NCBI RefSeq assembly: GCF_039555535.1
Contig: NZ_CP154630.1
Span: forward strand, 2,493,001 to 2,557,000
Reading direction: 5' to 3'
DNA: 64,000 nucleotides
DNA from: Stenotrophomonas maltophilia
Lineage (GTDB): Bacteria; Pseudomonadota; Gammaproteobacteria; Xanthomonadales; Xanthomonadaceae
The translations under genes were made by a program, and so were the position numbers. The notes under the pieces are model-generated. The model saw only the letters and a program-made list of their open reading frames with translations, was not told the DNA's origin and searched no databases. Positions 8,800 through 17,306 of this stretch are shown piece by piece; positions within the stretch are counted from its first letter, which is position 1; each line of letters starts with the position of its first letter.

Positions 8800-9630
8800 T
8801 TAGGTGTTCAGCGCCGATGCGTGGTGCTTGAGATGATCGGCAATGAAGCTGGAGATGAAGTAGTAGCTATGGTCGTAACCATCGCGAAGGTTCAGCGAAA
8901 GCGGATGATTCACCTTGGCGCATGCATCTTGAAGCAGTTCGGGGCGGAGCTGATTCTGCAAGAAATCATCGCTGAGCCCTTGATCCACGAGCAGGGGCAG
9001 GCGCTCCTTTGCATCTGCAATCAGCTCCACGGCGTCATACTGCCGCCACTGCTCCTGATCTCCCCCCAAGTAGGCCGAAAACGCCTTCTGGCCCCAAGGA
9101 GCCTGGGTGGGTGCCACGATCGGAGAGAAGGCGGATACGCTGCGATAGCGACCTGGATTTCGCAAAGCGATGACCAAGGCACCGTGGCCGCCCATTGAGT
9201 GGCCGCTAATTGAGCGAGCCTGGCTAACAGGGAAGTTCTTCTCAACGAGAGCAGGCAGCTCACTTACAACGTAGTCATACATGCGGTAGTGGTCGGACCA
9301 CGGTGCCTCGGTGGCATTGACGTAGAACCCCGCACCTTGGCCGAGATCGTAAGCTGGATCATCCGCGACGGACTCTCCGCGCGGACTTGTATCCGGAGCA
9401 ACGATGGCAATGCCATGCTCAGCAGCGAGCTGCTGCACTGCAGACTTGGTGATGAAGTTCTGCTCTGTGCACGTCAGGCCAGAGAGCCAGTAGAGAACAG
9501 GTACCGGGCCGCTGGACGCCTGCGGAGGGAGATAGACTCCAAACTTCATGGTGCAACCAAGGCTGGATGATTCATGCTGGTAGACGTCCTGCCATCCACC
9601 GAAGCTTGCGTGACGCTCAATGCGTTCCAT
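8800..9630 (-). CDS. fghA: S-formylglutathione hydrolase
   Basis: A 276-residue alpha/beta hydrolase of the esterase D/FrmB family that splits S-formylglutathione into formate and glutathione, the second step of glutathione-linked formaldehyde detoxification. The nucleophile is Ser145 in GHSMGG; the acid is the Asp in GLSDDFL (near 221) and the base is the His in YDHSYYF (near 254), giving the full triad. The length matches the family (about 277-282). AGAGGAA precedes the ATG. Normally it sits beside frmA (adhC), which is absent here; instead it lies between a DUF3422 gene and ndh. Confidence 0.95.
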   Translation of the reverse strand: MERIERHASFGGWQDVYQHESSSLGCTMKFGVYLPPQASSGPVPVLYWLSGLTCTEQNFITKSAVQQLAAEHGIAIVAPDTSPRGESVADDPAYDLGQGAGFYVNATEAPWSDHYRMYDYVVSELPALVEKNFPVSQARSISGHSMGGHGALVIALRNPGRYRSVSAFSPIVAPTQAPWGQKAFSAYLGGDQEQWRQYDAVELIADAKERLPLLVDQGLSDDFLQNQLRPELLQDACAKVNHPLSLNLRDGYDHSYYFISSFIADHLKHHASALNT

Positions 9631-9698
9631 TGTTCTTTCCTCTGAGTTGAATTTGATAGGCCATCTATCGCGAATCGAATGTGGCCTTAAGCGAGGCT

Positions 9699-11027
9699 TT
9701 AGGCCTTGTCCTCGACTGCCGAGTCACCGTGTGCATGCCTGATCCTTCGGACAATCCACCAAATCAGCAGCAATACAGCGGGAACCAAGATCGCAGTGAC
9801 GGTTGCTGCGATGTCATGCGTCCCAGGCAAACCCTTGAGCAGGTATGCGAGAAGACTCACGACGTAGTACGAGATGGCGGCCACCGACAAACCTTCCACC
9901 GTCTGCTGCAGGCGCAGCTGAACCTTCGCCCGTTCATTCATGGACGCCAGTAGGTCGCGGTTCTGCCGCTCGAGCTCAACATCAATCCACGACCGGAGGA
10001 GCGAGATCGAGCGCGTCAACTTGTCTGAGAGCTTCCCCTGTCGCTCCTTCACTGACTGGCAAGTTCGCATGGCCGGTGCAATCCTTCGATACAAGAAGTC
10101 CGCCCAGGTGCTATAGCCGGCAACTTGATCCTCCGCCAACGCATCCAGTCGCTCTTCAACAATTTCGTAGTAAGCCCGACTTGCACCAAACCTATAGAGA
10201 TTTGCCGCGGCGTCCGCCTCCAACTCTGCAGCCAGGCTGGTCAAATCCGAGAGGAGCACGTCACTGTCACGACGTCCGCCGGAGGCCCTGCGCATCTCTT
10301 CAGTAATTGCAGCCAGACGCGCCTCCATGCGACGAAGATTCGACGTCATGGAACGAGTCAGCGGTAGCGCTAGGAGGGCAAGCGTTCGGTATGTCTCGAC
10401 CTCGAGCAGTCGTTGCGCCAGCGCTCCTGCCCGCGCCGGAGTCAGGTCGCGATCAAGGATGAGCATGTGGGTTAGCCCTTCCTCGTCTTGACGGAAGTCG
10501 GTCACAATGGCCGCGGCACCGTTCTCAACCAGCGAGTAGCAGCGGCTGACGGGATCAAAGCAATCTATTTCCTTCTCCGCCTCCGCGGTCCAAGGCAAAA
10601 GCCTGACGCTAACAGCCGAGATCACGGGTCCTGGCGGCTTGAATCCCTGTCTAAACGGGTTGTCCCCACAAGGCTCACCTGTTTCTGAGCTCAGTGGTGC
10701 GCTCCAGAGGTAGGAAGAGAACTCAGTGTGCTTCTCGCAGTGCAGATCACCCTCATTCCACGTAAGCGCGTGATGAGGTGTGGTGTGATCCTCGACTGCA
10801 GCCCCCATACGACCTGAAAGATCGTCGATCGCGGCACGATCTCGACTCATGTCCCCTTCTGTCATGAAGGAGAGCTGGAGAAGGCTTCGCGGAGACTGGG
10901 TGAGAAGGTGCGGTCGCGCATGGACTTCCTCAACGGCGGCGCGGCGGTCCGCGTGCGCCGGCATCCCATATACGTAGCCTTCTGCTGGCGTGCCTGCAGC
11001 TTGGCTCAGGCCGGATGGGTCATTCAT
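9699..11027 (-). CDS. DUF3422 family membrane-anchored protein
   Basis: A 442-residue protein matching the DUF3422 family, with the N-terminal motif EVHARP, a long mixed middle part, and two transmembrane helices near the C-terminus (about 375-395 and 402-425) separated by a short GLPGTHD turn and followed by a basic tail. The function of this family is unknown. The ATG at 11027 is preferred over one four codons upstream because GAGG stands seven bases before it. It is the first gene of a probable operon with fghA, ndh, rarA and the uvrA paralogue, which links it to aldehyde or electrophile stress by context only. Confidence 0.85.
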   Translation of the reverse strand: MNDPSGLSQAAGTPAEGYVYGMPAHADRRAAVEEVHARPHLLTQSPRSLLQLSFMTEGDMSRDRAAIDDLSGRMGAAVEDHTTPHHALTWNEGDLHCEKHTEFSSYLWSAPLSSETGEPCGDNPFRQGFKPPGPVISAVSVRLLPWTAEAEKEIDCFDPVSRCYSLVENGAAAIVTDFRQDEEGLTHMLILDRDLTPARAGALAQRLLEVETYRTLALLALPLTRSMTSNLRRMEARLAAITEEMRRASGGRRDSDVLLSDLTSLAAELEADAAANLYRFGASRAYYEIVEERLDALAEDQVAGYSTWADFLYRRIAPAMRTCQSVKERQGKLSDKLTRSISLLRSWIDVELERQNRDLLASMNERAKVQLRLQQTVEGLSVAAISYYVVSLLAYLLKGLPGTHDIAATVTAILVPAVLLLIWWIVRRIRHAHGDSAVEDKA

Positions 11028-11530
11028 ACATAGCCTCAAGAATGGATGATCTTCTAAACACCGCTCACGGGAGGTCTATCACTTGCTTGTGCGATAGCTC
11101 AGCGAAAGGTCGTGTGGTGGAGCCGGCTCTGGTGTAGGGCGGTAGTGGGAACCACAACAAGCTGGGAGGACAGCACCGCATAGATCGCAGGCCCTTGCTC
11201 TCCCACCTTCCAGCCAGGCGCGGACCGCATGGGAGTCGCAACGAGGCTGGAAGCTCACTTCAAAGGGCCTCCCATGACTCAGTCAGATGCCGAAGGCAAC
11301 GATGCCGACAGAGATTGCCCGCTCCAAGAAATACAGACAGGCGCAACTCGACTGACATCATCCAGCATGCCTTGGAGCCTCCTGGAAAGGCCTCAACGTC
11401 CTAGTCGTGACGCCCTAACCCACGAAGGGGTTAGGAATGGCGGGTTCTACTTGGAAATGAAGTAGTTCGGACACCCATAGATTGCCTCCTCTACTTAGTA
11501 CTAGCGCCATCAAGCAATGTCGCGAACTGA
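11028..11530. other. Intergenic region between frmR and the DUF3422 operon
   Basis: About 500 bases without a convincing gene. It contains an inverted repeat, CCTAACCC (11414-11421) and GGGTTAGG (11428-11435), with a six-base loop and no T-tract, possibly the 3' end hairpin of frmR transcripts. It presumably also carries the promoter of the DUF3422-fghA-ndh-rarA-uvrA operon. This is where frmA would be expected in an frmRAB-like arrangement, but no dehydrogenase remnant is visible in any frame. Confidence 0.5.
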
Positions 11531-11806
11531 CTAACGGAGATAGGAGCGGACAATAGAGATGGTCTCGTCAATCGACTTCCTTTGAGAGTCGGTGTGGGTG
11601 TCGCTATGCGGGAACTCTTCACGCAGATAGCTCTCCAGAACCGTCGCCATCAAACCATTGACCGCCCCGCGCACAGCAGCAAGCTGCTGAAGTACTGCAG
11701 CACATTCCGCCCCGCTCTCCAGAGCCTGCTCCAATGCAGCCACCTGTCCGCTGATCCGACGTACGCGGGTAAGGGCCTGCTTTTTCTCCCGAGGGCTGTG
11801 AGGCAT
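11531..11806 (-). CDS. frmR: Formaldehyde-responsive repressor FrmR (CsoR/RcnR family)
   Basis: A 91-residue all-helical repressor of the CsoR/RcnR family, exactly the length of E. coli FrmR. Pro2 (after Met removal the N-terminal amine) and Cys35 (in SGAECAAVLQQ), the two residues that formaldehyde crosslinks in FrmR, are both present. The residue at position 60, His in E. coli FrmR, is Tyr here, arguing against metal sensing. The ATG at 11806 is chosen because it gives this N-terminus (MPHSPREKK); an upstream in-frame extension lacks homology. A dyad operator lies 32 bases upstream, so autoregulation is likely. Confidence 0.92.
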   Translation of the reverse strand: MPHSPREKKQALTRVRRISGQVAALEQALESGAECAAVLQQLAAVRGAVNGLMATVLESYLREEFPHSDTHTDSQRKSIDETISIVRSYLR

Positions 11807-11837
11807 TGCGCACCTGTCCGTATCACATGAGGGAACG

Positions 11838-11859
11838 ATACTATACTCCCCGATAGTAT
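11838..11859 (-). promoter_or_regulatory. FrmR operator
   Basis: An inverted repeat ATACTAT (11838-11844), then ACTCCCCG, then ATAGTAT (11853-11859): A/T-rich outer arms around a C-rich centre. This is the architecture recognised by RcnR/FrmR-type repressors, and it ends 31 bases before the frmR start codon. It very likely overlaps the frmR promoter. Confidence 0.8.
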
Positions 11860-11970
11860 GCAAGCTAGCAATCTGCGAGGGTCTTTAACTCCGTCAACTG
11901 AGTCTGCGCCTGATTTCGAGCCGCCGCCAGAGGCCAGTGACAGACCCCTCCCGCCCCACCCCCACACCAC

Positions 11971-12019
11971 AAAAGGCGGGCTCCTGTAGGAGCCACGCCC
12001 CACCACTCGAAAGAGTGGT
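11971..12019 (-). terminator. uvrB transcription terminator (two hairpins)
   Basis: Directly after the uvrB stop, on the minus strand, come hairpin one (ACCACTC/GAGTGGT, 12002-12019, loop of four) and hairpin two, GGCG-T-GGCTCC-TACA-GGAGCC-CGCC (11975-11999), the latter followed by TTTT. The second hairpin plus T-run is a typical intrinsic terminator separating uvrB from frmR. Confidence 0.75.
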
Positions 12020-13998
12020 TACATGTAGATGAATTGGCGGTATAGCTTGTCTAGCTCCAGCCTGACGAACTCGATCTCCTCCTCGTCCCCGGCATCAGAG
12101 AGCTCCAGAAGCTGTCGCTCCTTTGATGTAATTCGATCACAGAGGTCTTTTAGGTTGGCGCAGAACTCCGCTGAATGGGCTTGCGACCGGTCAGGTCGAG
12201 CCTCTGTTGATCCCAACATTCCGCGAGACGTTGACGGGGTGATGCCGAACTCCTCATTGAACGCGATCTGATGCTGTCGCCTGTCATCAGTCTCAGAAAT
12301 GGCCTGCCGCATCGCACTAGTGATCGTATCGGCATACATGATCGCCTTACCGCGCGAGTTTCTTGCGGCTCGTCCAATCATCTGAATGAGGGCCTGGCTC
12401 GACCGAAGGAAGCCCGCCTGGTCCGCATCAACGATAGCGACCAGAGAGGCCTCAGGAATATCGAGCCCCTCTCTCAGCAGGCTGATACCCACTAGCACAT
12501 CGAACTCGCCGGCCCTCAGCCCATTGATGATCTCAACTCGATCCTCTGCCTTGATATCCGAGTGCATGTACTTCGCACGCACCCCTTGATCCTCGAGGAA
12601 CTCGCACAGCTCCTCAGCAGACACCTTTGTCAGCGTGGTCACCAAGACCCTGTCGCCCTCTCGTACACAACGGGCGATCTCTGACAGAAGATCGTGCCTG
12701 TAGCCCTCCCTCGGCCTCACCTCTACCAGCGGATCGAGCAAGCCAGTGGGCCTGATGAGCTGGTCAATCAATCTTCCCTTGGATCTCCCAATCTCATAGG
12801 CGCCAGGCGTAGCCGAAACGAAGATCGTCTGGGGCTTGATGGCTTCAAACTCAGAGAAGCTAAGCGGTCTGTTGTTCATCGCCGAAGGTAGACGGAACCC
12901 GTACTCGATTAGAGTATCCTTCCTGCTCTGATCGCTCCTGAACATCGCCTCGATCTGAGGAACCATGACGTGCGACTCATCAACAAATAGCAGGCCATCC
13001 TTCGGGAGGTAGTCCATGAGTGTCGTCGGCCTAGCTCCTGAAGGCTTCGAGTTCAGGTAACTGGAGTAGTTCTCCATGCCAGAGCAATATCCCTGCTCCC
13101 TCATCATCTCCACGTCGTTCGTGATCTTCTCGTAAAGCCTATTTGCCTCAACGATTCGACCAGATGCGTTGAGCTCCGTCACCCTGGCCTCCAAATCCTT
13201 GAGGATGGCCTTCGTAGCCTCATTGATTTCTGTTTTGGGGCTTGCGAAGAGTGTCTTTGGAGAAACGAGGTAGCGCGTCTCATCGCCAAGCTTCTTCCCT
13301 GTAACCGCATCAATCCAGGTGAGCGACTGCACTCTCCCCTCGTCCGTGAGCTCTACTCTAATTGCCTTGTACTCAGAGTCGGCGGGAAAAATATCGACCA
13401 CATCGCCAGACACACGGAACGTGCCACGCTTCAGGGTCCGCTCAGTCCTGTCGTACTGAAGCGATGCAAGCCGACGCAGGAAGTCCCTCTGATCCAGTTC
13501 GATTCCAAGCGCAAGCTCAACCTGCAGATCCCGGTAGCTCTGTGGGTCTCCCAGTCCATAGATTGAGGACACCGAAGCGACAACAATCACGTCTCTACGC
13601 TCAATCAGAGACTTCGTAGTCGATAGTCGAAGCCTCTCAAGGTGATCATTGATGGCTGAGTCTTTCTGGATGTAACGATCGCTACCTGGGATATAGACCT
13701 CTGGCTGGAAGAAGTCGTAGTAGGAAACGAAATACTCCACGGCGTTCTCGGGGAACAGCGCCTTCATCTCCCCGTAGAGCTGAGCAGTCAACGTCTTGTT
13801 TGGCGCAAGAATGAGCGTGGGTCGCTTCAGCCGATGGATCACATTGGCCATCGTGAAGGTCTTCCCTGACCCTGTAATTCCCTTCAAGGTCTGATGTGTT
13901 GCTCCCTCCTCGATGCCAGCAATTAGCCTGGCAATCGCTTCGGGTTGATCCCCGGCCGGCGTATGATCCGAATGCATTACGAACATATCTGTTGACAT
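12019..13998 (-). CDS. uvrB: Excinuclease ABC subunit UvrB (probable second copy)
   Basis: A 659-residue UvrB with helicase motif I GITGSGKT, the damage-clamping beta-hairpin (YYDFFQPEVYIPGSDRYIQKD region), the LFVDESH box, motifs V/VI (ISLLREGLDIPEASLVAI; QMIGRAARN), and a C-terminal UVR motif (DAGDEEEIEFVRLELDKLYRQ) for UvrC contact. It is thus a complete subunit able to load on DNA and recruit UvrC. The ATG at 13998 has AGGAG nine bases upstream; a GTG one codon earlier is possible. Its isolated position, away from the usual uvrB neighbourhood, and company of other repair duplicates suggest an additional copy. It ends in a strong terminator. Confidence 0.93.
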   Translation of the reverse strand: MSTDMFVMHSDHTPAGDQPEAIARLIAGIEEGATHQTLKGITGSGKTFTMANVIHRLKRPTLILAPNKTLTAQLYGEMKALFPENAVEYFVSYYDFFQPEVYIPGSDRYIQKDSAINDHLERLRLSTTKSLIERRDVIVVASVSSIYGLGDPQSYRDLQVELALGIELDQRDFLRRLASLQYDRTERTLKRGTFRVSGDVVDIFPADSEYKAIRVELTDEGRVQSLTWIDAVTGKKLGDETRYLVSPKTLFASPKTEINEATKAILKDLEARVTELNASGRIVEANRLYEKITNDVEMMREQGYCSGMENYSSYLNSKPSGARPTTLMDYLPKDGLLFVDESHVMVPQIEAMFRSDQSRKDTLIEYGFRLPSAMNNRPLSFSEFEAIKPQTIFVSATPGAYEIGRSKGRLIDQLIRPTGLLDPLVEVRPREGYRHDLLSEIARCVREGDRVLVTTLTKVSAEELCEFLEDQGVRAKYMHSDIKAEDRVEIINGLRAGEFDVLVGISLLREGLDIPEASLVAIVDADQAGFLRSSQALIQMIGRAARNSRGKAIMYADTITSAMRQAISETDDRRQHQIAFNEEFGITPSTSRGMLGSTEARPDRSQAHSAEFCANLKDLCDRITSKERQLLELSDAGDEEEIEFVRLELDKLYRQFIYM

Positions 13999-14161
13999 CA
14001 CTTACGCTCCTACTGGCTCATTCTTGATCGTTAGAGGAACTATTCCCGTCTCACAGACTCCATCCCATATGTGCGAGCGGAACCAAGGGGGCTGTACGAA
14101 TGCTATCTTTGGGCGAGTTCCTTTCAGGTGAGCCTGGCAACCCATGCCTGACTAGCGCTAG

Positions 14162-14231
14162 GGCGTGAGCTGGCATGTCGTTACATGCCGGAGCGGCCTC
14201 AGAAGTGCACCCGCCGCCCTCCGCTCACGCC
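14162..14231. repeat. Nested inverted repeats between bestrophin and uvrB genes
   Basis: GGCGTGAGC (14162-14170) pairs with GCTCACGCC (14223-14231), and inside it GGCATGT (14172-14178) pairs with ACATGCC (14183-14189) around CGTT. The structure begins at the stop of the bestrophin gene and probably marks its 3' end. No T-tract follows. Confidence 0.4.
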
Positions 14232-15155
14232 TCACTCCTCCCTACCTGGCTGCTGTACCGACTCCTGATCGACCGCAGTCAGAGCCAGCGTTGACATTAG
14301 CTCTGTCTCGATCGTCCTCTGCATTGAGTAGATCGGGAGCGCGTTCGGCGCGGAACTGAATGGCTCCTCCAGCTGACGGCCCAGCGCATCGAGACCAAAA
14401 AACGTGTACGCCACAATGAGCACCGGTAAAAAGGTCCACCACCCCAATGTTCCTGCCAGCGCAAAAGGAAGTGTTGTGCAGAATACGATCGCAGTCCGGT
14501 GAAGCAGCAGCGAATACGAGAATGGAATCGGAGTATTGAGTATCCTCTCGCACCCCCCCTGGATACGAGCCAAGTTGGCAAGCTGCTTATCCATCACCGA
14601 GTACTGAATCGAGTCGATCCTTCCCTCATGAGCCAGATGGGCAAGCTTCAAGCCAATGCCCTGGAGCACAGCGTCCGTCGGATTCGGGCCTTGTGATGCC
14701 TTGCCAATATCCCACCAAGGTGCGATCGCATGGGCTTCGTCGGCCCGGCGCAGTCGAGAATAGAGGCCAGCACTGAAGCCACACAGGCCTCGCAGGATCT
14801 GTGCTCGGCTGTTTGGATCCAGCAGGGACGTCTGCCTGGCTATTGAGCGACACGCTATGACCAGGTCACCCCAAAGGTGCCTCGCCTCCCACCATCTGGA
14901 GTAGCAAGCGTTGTTTCGAAAGCTCATGAATACGGAAAGTGCGATACCAATGAGCGTGAACGGAACGGCACTGAAGCGAGCAAAGATTCCTGGATGCTCC
15001 GTTGATGCGAGCACCGCTCCTGCGGTCACAATGCTAATCAGTAGTAGATGCAATGCGATCCTGGGCAGGATGGTACCCCTGACGGCAAACGCAACGTCCC
15101 ACAACGTCGGCTGCCTTCGCATTCTCGTTTCAACATCTGGGAGACGGTGTGTCAT
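14232..15155 (-). CDS. Bestrophin family ion channel protein
   Basis: A 307-residue membrane protein of the bacterial bestrophin family (YneE-like), with hydrophobic segments near residues 32-52, 60-82, 212-232 and 235-255 and the conserved segment FRNNACYSRWWEARHLWGDLV, a family hallmark. Bacterial bestrophins form pentameric cation or anion channels in the inner membrane. AGAGG precedes the ATG. It lies just after the sensor kinase gene of the two-component system (gap 120 bases) on the same strand, so its expression may be tied to that system. Confidence 0.88.
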   Translation of the reverse strand: MTHRLPDVETRMRRQPTLWDVAFAVRGTILPRIALHLLLISIVTAGAVLASTEHPGIFARFSAVPFTLIGIALSVFMSFRNNACYSRWWEARHLWGDLVIACRSIARQTSLLDPNSRAQILRGLCGFSAGLYSRLRRADEAHAIAPWWDIGKASQGPNPTDAVLQGIGLKLAHLAHEGRIDSIQYSVMDKQLANLARIQGGCERILNTPIPFSYSLLLHRTAIVFCTTLPFALAGTLGWWTFLPVLIVAYTFFGLDALGRQLEEPFSSAPNALPIYSMQRTIETELMSTLALTAVDQESVQQPGREE

Positions 15156-15275
15156 GCCAACCTCTGATTCATTGATCGACTGCTGGCGTCGATACGCCTA
15201 GGCAACAAATTCCTTCCACTTGAGTTCGAAATGCGAATGACATCACGCCGTTCGCATGACACTGCTACAGCAGGT

Positions 15276-17297
15276 CTAAAGCAGTTCATCGTCGGCAGCC
15301 TCGGGCATCCATAGTTCAATGACCGTCCCTGTCAGGCCGGTTCTCACTACCGACAGGCTGCCACCGTGGCGGTTGGCAAGCATCTGACTGATGGAAAGAC
15401 CCAGCCCAGTACCTTGACGATGTTTGGTCGTAAAGAATGGCTCAAAAATTCGGACCAGAATGTCCTGAGGAATGCCGCTTCCAGTATCTGAGACTCGCAA
15501 AGCGACGCCAGGGTGACCATGAACGTCGTCAACGTCCAACGTCGCCAATCCCAGCGTTCCGCCCTTCTGCATGACATAGATTGCATTGATCAGGAGGTTC
15601 ACAAGAATTTGCTGCAGCTCGCCCCGATTGCCCGTTACGAGCCGTGTGGACAGGAAGTTCTTCTCTATCTTCACGGGATGGCGCTTGATGAGGTGTTGAA
15701 TCAGGGGCAGCGTCTCCAACATCAGCGTGGCAGGCTCTAACAGCTCACTATGACCGGAGTACTCACTGGGCTTGGAGAACTGCAGCAACTTGGAAACAAT
15801 GGTGCTGATACGCCCAATTTGATCCTCAATGAGGTCAATCTCTTCTCCAAACCCTTGACCCTCGGGCTCCCTGATCGAGTCACGCAGAAGCTCGAGGTTC
15901 CCCTGCATGACGGCAAGCGGATTGTTGATCTCGTGCGCTATTCCTGCTGCGATCTCGCCAATTGTTGCCAGCTTCTCAGTGACAATCAGGTGCTGGGTCG
16001 TCTCTTCCAACCGTCTATTGGCTAGTGCGAGACCAGCAGTTCGCTCCTCTACCCTGGAATTGAGCTCCTCGTTCCAGGCGACCAGCTGCCGTTCCTTCTC
16101 TTCCAGCTGACAGAGCAGCTGGTCCAAGTGCGAAGCGACACGTCCGATTTCATCATTGGATGCCCCTGCTCCGGAGCGAGCACTGCGGTCGCCCGCCTTG
16201 ACCCGTCCAATTGCCTGATCCATCCGCTCAAGTGGCTTGAACACGCCGCGAGCGATGTACAGAAAAAGGGGTACGGTGATGACTGCAACAAGGAGGCAAC
16301 CGAACACGATCGCTCCGATGGAATTTCGACGGGCGGTGGTGAATGGCTCCTCCAGAAAGCCCACGAAGAGCATACCAATAGGTACGCCCCGGCCATTGAG
16401 AATGGGCATATAGCCGGCAATGTACCAATCATTGACTACGTAGGCTCTCGCCTGCCAGGTCTTTCCCTGGCCCAGCACGGCCTCGGCCACTTCAGAAGAC
16501 ACCCGTGTCCCCGACGCTGGGTTCCCTCCCGCCAACAACGCGTTGGTGCTGATGCGGGTATCACCAAGGAAGATGGAGGCTATCCCTGTTGCGCCAGTAC
16601 GCAGGGCCTTATCTCGGTAGACAAGATCAGTGATCTGCTTGATGAACTCGGTGTTGTGGTTCAGCAGAGTACCCGCAATCAAGACGCCAACCTGATTGTT
16701 TGGAAGTGCAACCGGCGTTGCAGCTTGAATCATTAGGCCCCGCTTCTCACTCTGGGCCGAATCGACAGGATTCCTTGCGTTATGCGGACGAATGACCTCG
16801 GCCCGTGCGGCGAGCTTTGGGGAGATCTCCATCAGATCGTCCCGGCTTACCACCCCCACCTCCACGCTGGACGCTCCCTTCAGGGCCTTTTCGATGACTG
16901 ACCAGTCCAAGTCAAGCTCAGCTGGCGAGGCCGGCTCACTACTAGCCAACAAGCGACCGTTTGAATCCAACAGTGCGATGAAGTCTAGTGAACCACCTTG
17001 GGCTTTCGACGCTAGTAGGCTGCCAAGCTCTGCATTCTTGTTGACCCCCTGGCTAATGACGCCATGGAAGCTCTGCGAATCAGCAATCGCAGCCAGCGTC
17101 GCGCGGTCGTTGACGAGCAGCTGGTTCATGTACTGTCCCGCAACTTTCAGGTCCCCGCCAACCTTCGAGGCGAGCAGTCGGTCGAAGCGCAAATCCCATT
17201 GGTAGATGAGTCCGCCGACGATAGCCGGCAGGATCACAAACATTGGAAGGATCGCGATTAGAAGCAGGCGGAAGCGAACTGAGCGCGCTCGGTTCAT
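15276..17297 (-). CDS. Sensor histidine kinase (Cache-HAMP-HisKA-HATPase)
   Basis: A 673-residue membrane sensor kinase. It has an N-terminal helix (about 9-31), a large periplasmic Cache-like sensor (to about 325), a second helix (SIGAIVFGCLLVAVITVPLFL), HAMP (VFKPLERMDQAIGRV), a coiled coil, the phosphoacceptor H-box AAGIAHEINNPLAVMQGN, N-box VNLLINAI, and G-boxes DTGSGIP and GTGLGLSI. The NtrB-like kinase type fits pairing with the sigma-54 response regulator whose stop lies nine bases upstream. The periplasmic domain should bind a small ligand; which one is not visible. Confidence 0.93.
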   Translation of the reverse strand: MNRARSVRFRLLLIAILPMFVILPAIVGGLIYQWDLRFDRLLASKVGGDLKVAGQYMNQLLVNDRATLAAIADSQSFHGVISQGVNKNAELGSLLASKAQGGSLDFIALLDSNGRLLASSEPASPAELDLDWSVIEKALKGASSVEVGVVSRDDLMEISPKLAARAEVIRPHNARNPVDSAQSEKRGLMIQAATPVALPNNQVGVLIAGTLLNHNTEFIKQITDLVYRDKALRTGATGIASIFLGDTRISTNALLAGGNPASGTRVSSEVAEAVLGQGKTWQARAYVVNDWYIAGYMPILNGRGVPIGMLFVGFLEEPFTTARRNSIGAIVFGCLLVAVITVPLFLYIARGVFKPLERMDQAIGRVKAGDRSARSGAGASNDEIGRVASHLDQLLCQLEEKERQLVAWNEELNSRVEERTAGLALANRRLEETTQHLIVTEKLATIGEIAAGIAHEINNPLAVMQGNLELLRDSIREPEGQGFGEEIDLIEDQIGRISTIVSKLLQFSKPSEYSGHSELLEPATLMLETLPLIQHLIKRHPVKIEKNFLSTRLVTGNRGELQQILVNLLINAIYVMQKGGTLGLATLDVDDVHGHPGVALRVSDTGSGIPQDILVRIFEPFFTTKHRQGTGLGLSISQMLANRHGGSLSVVRTGLTGTVIELWMPEAADDELL

Positions 17298-17306
17298 TGC
17301 AGATTC

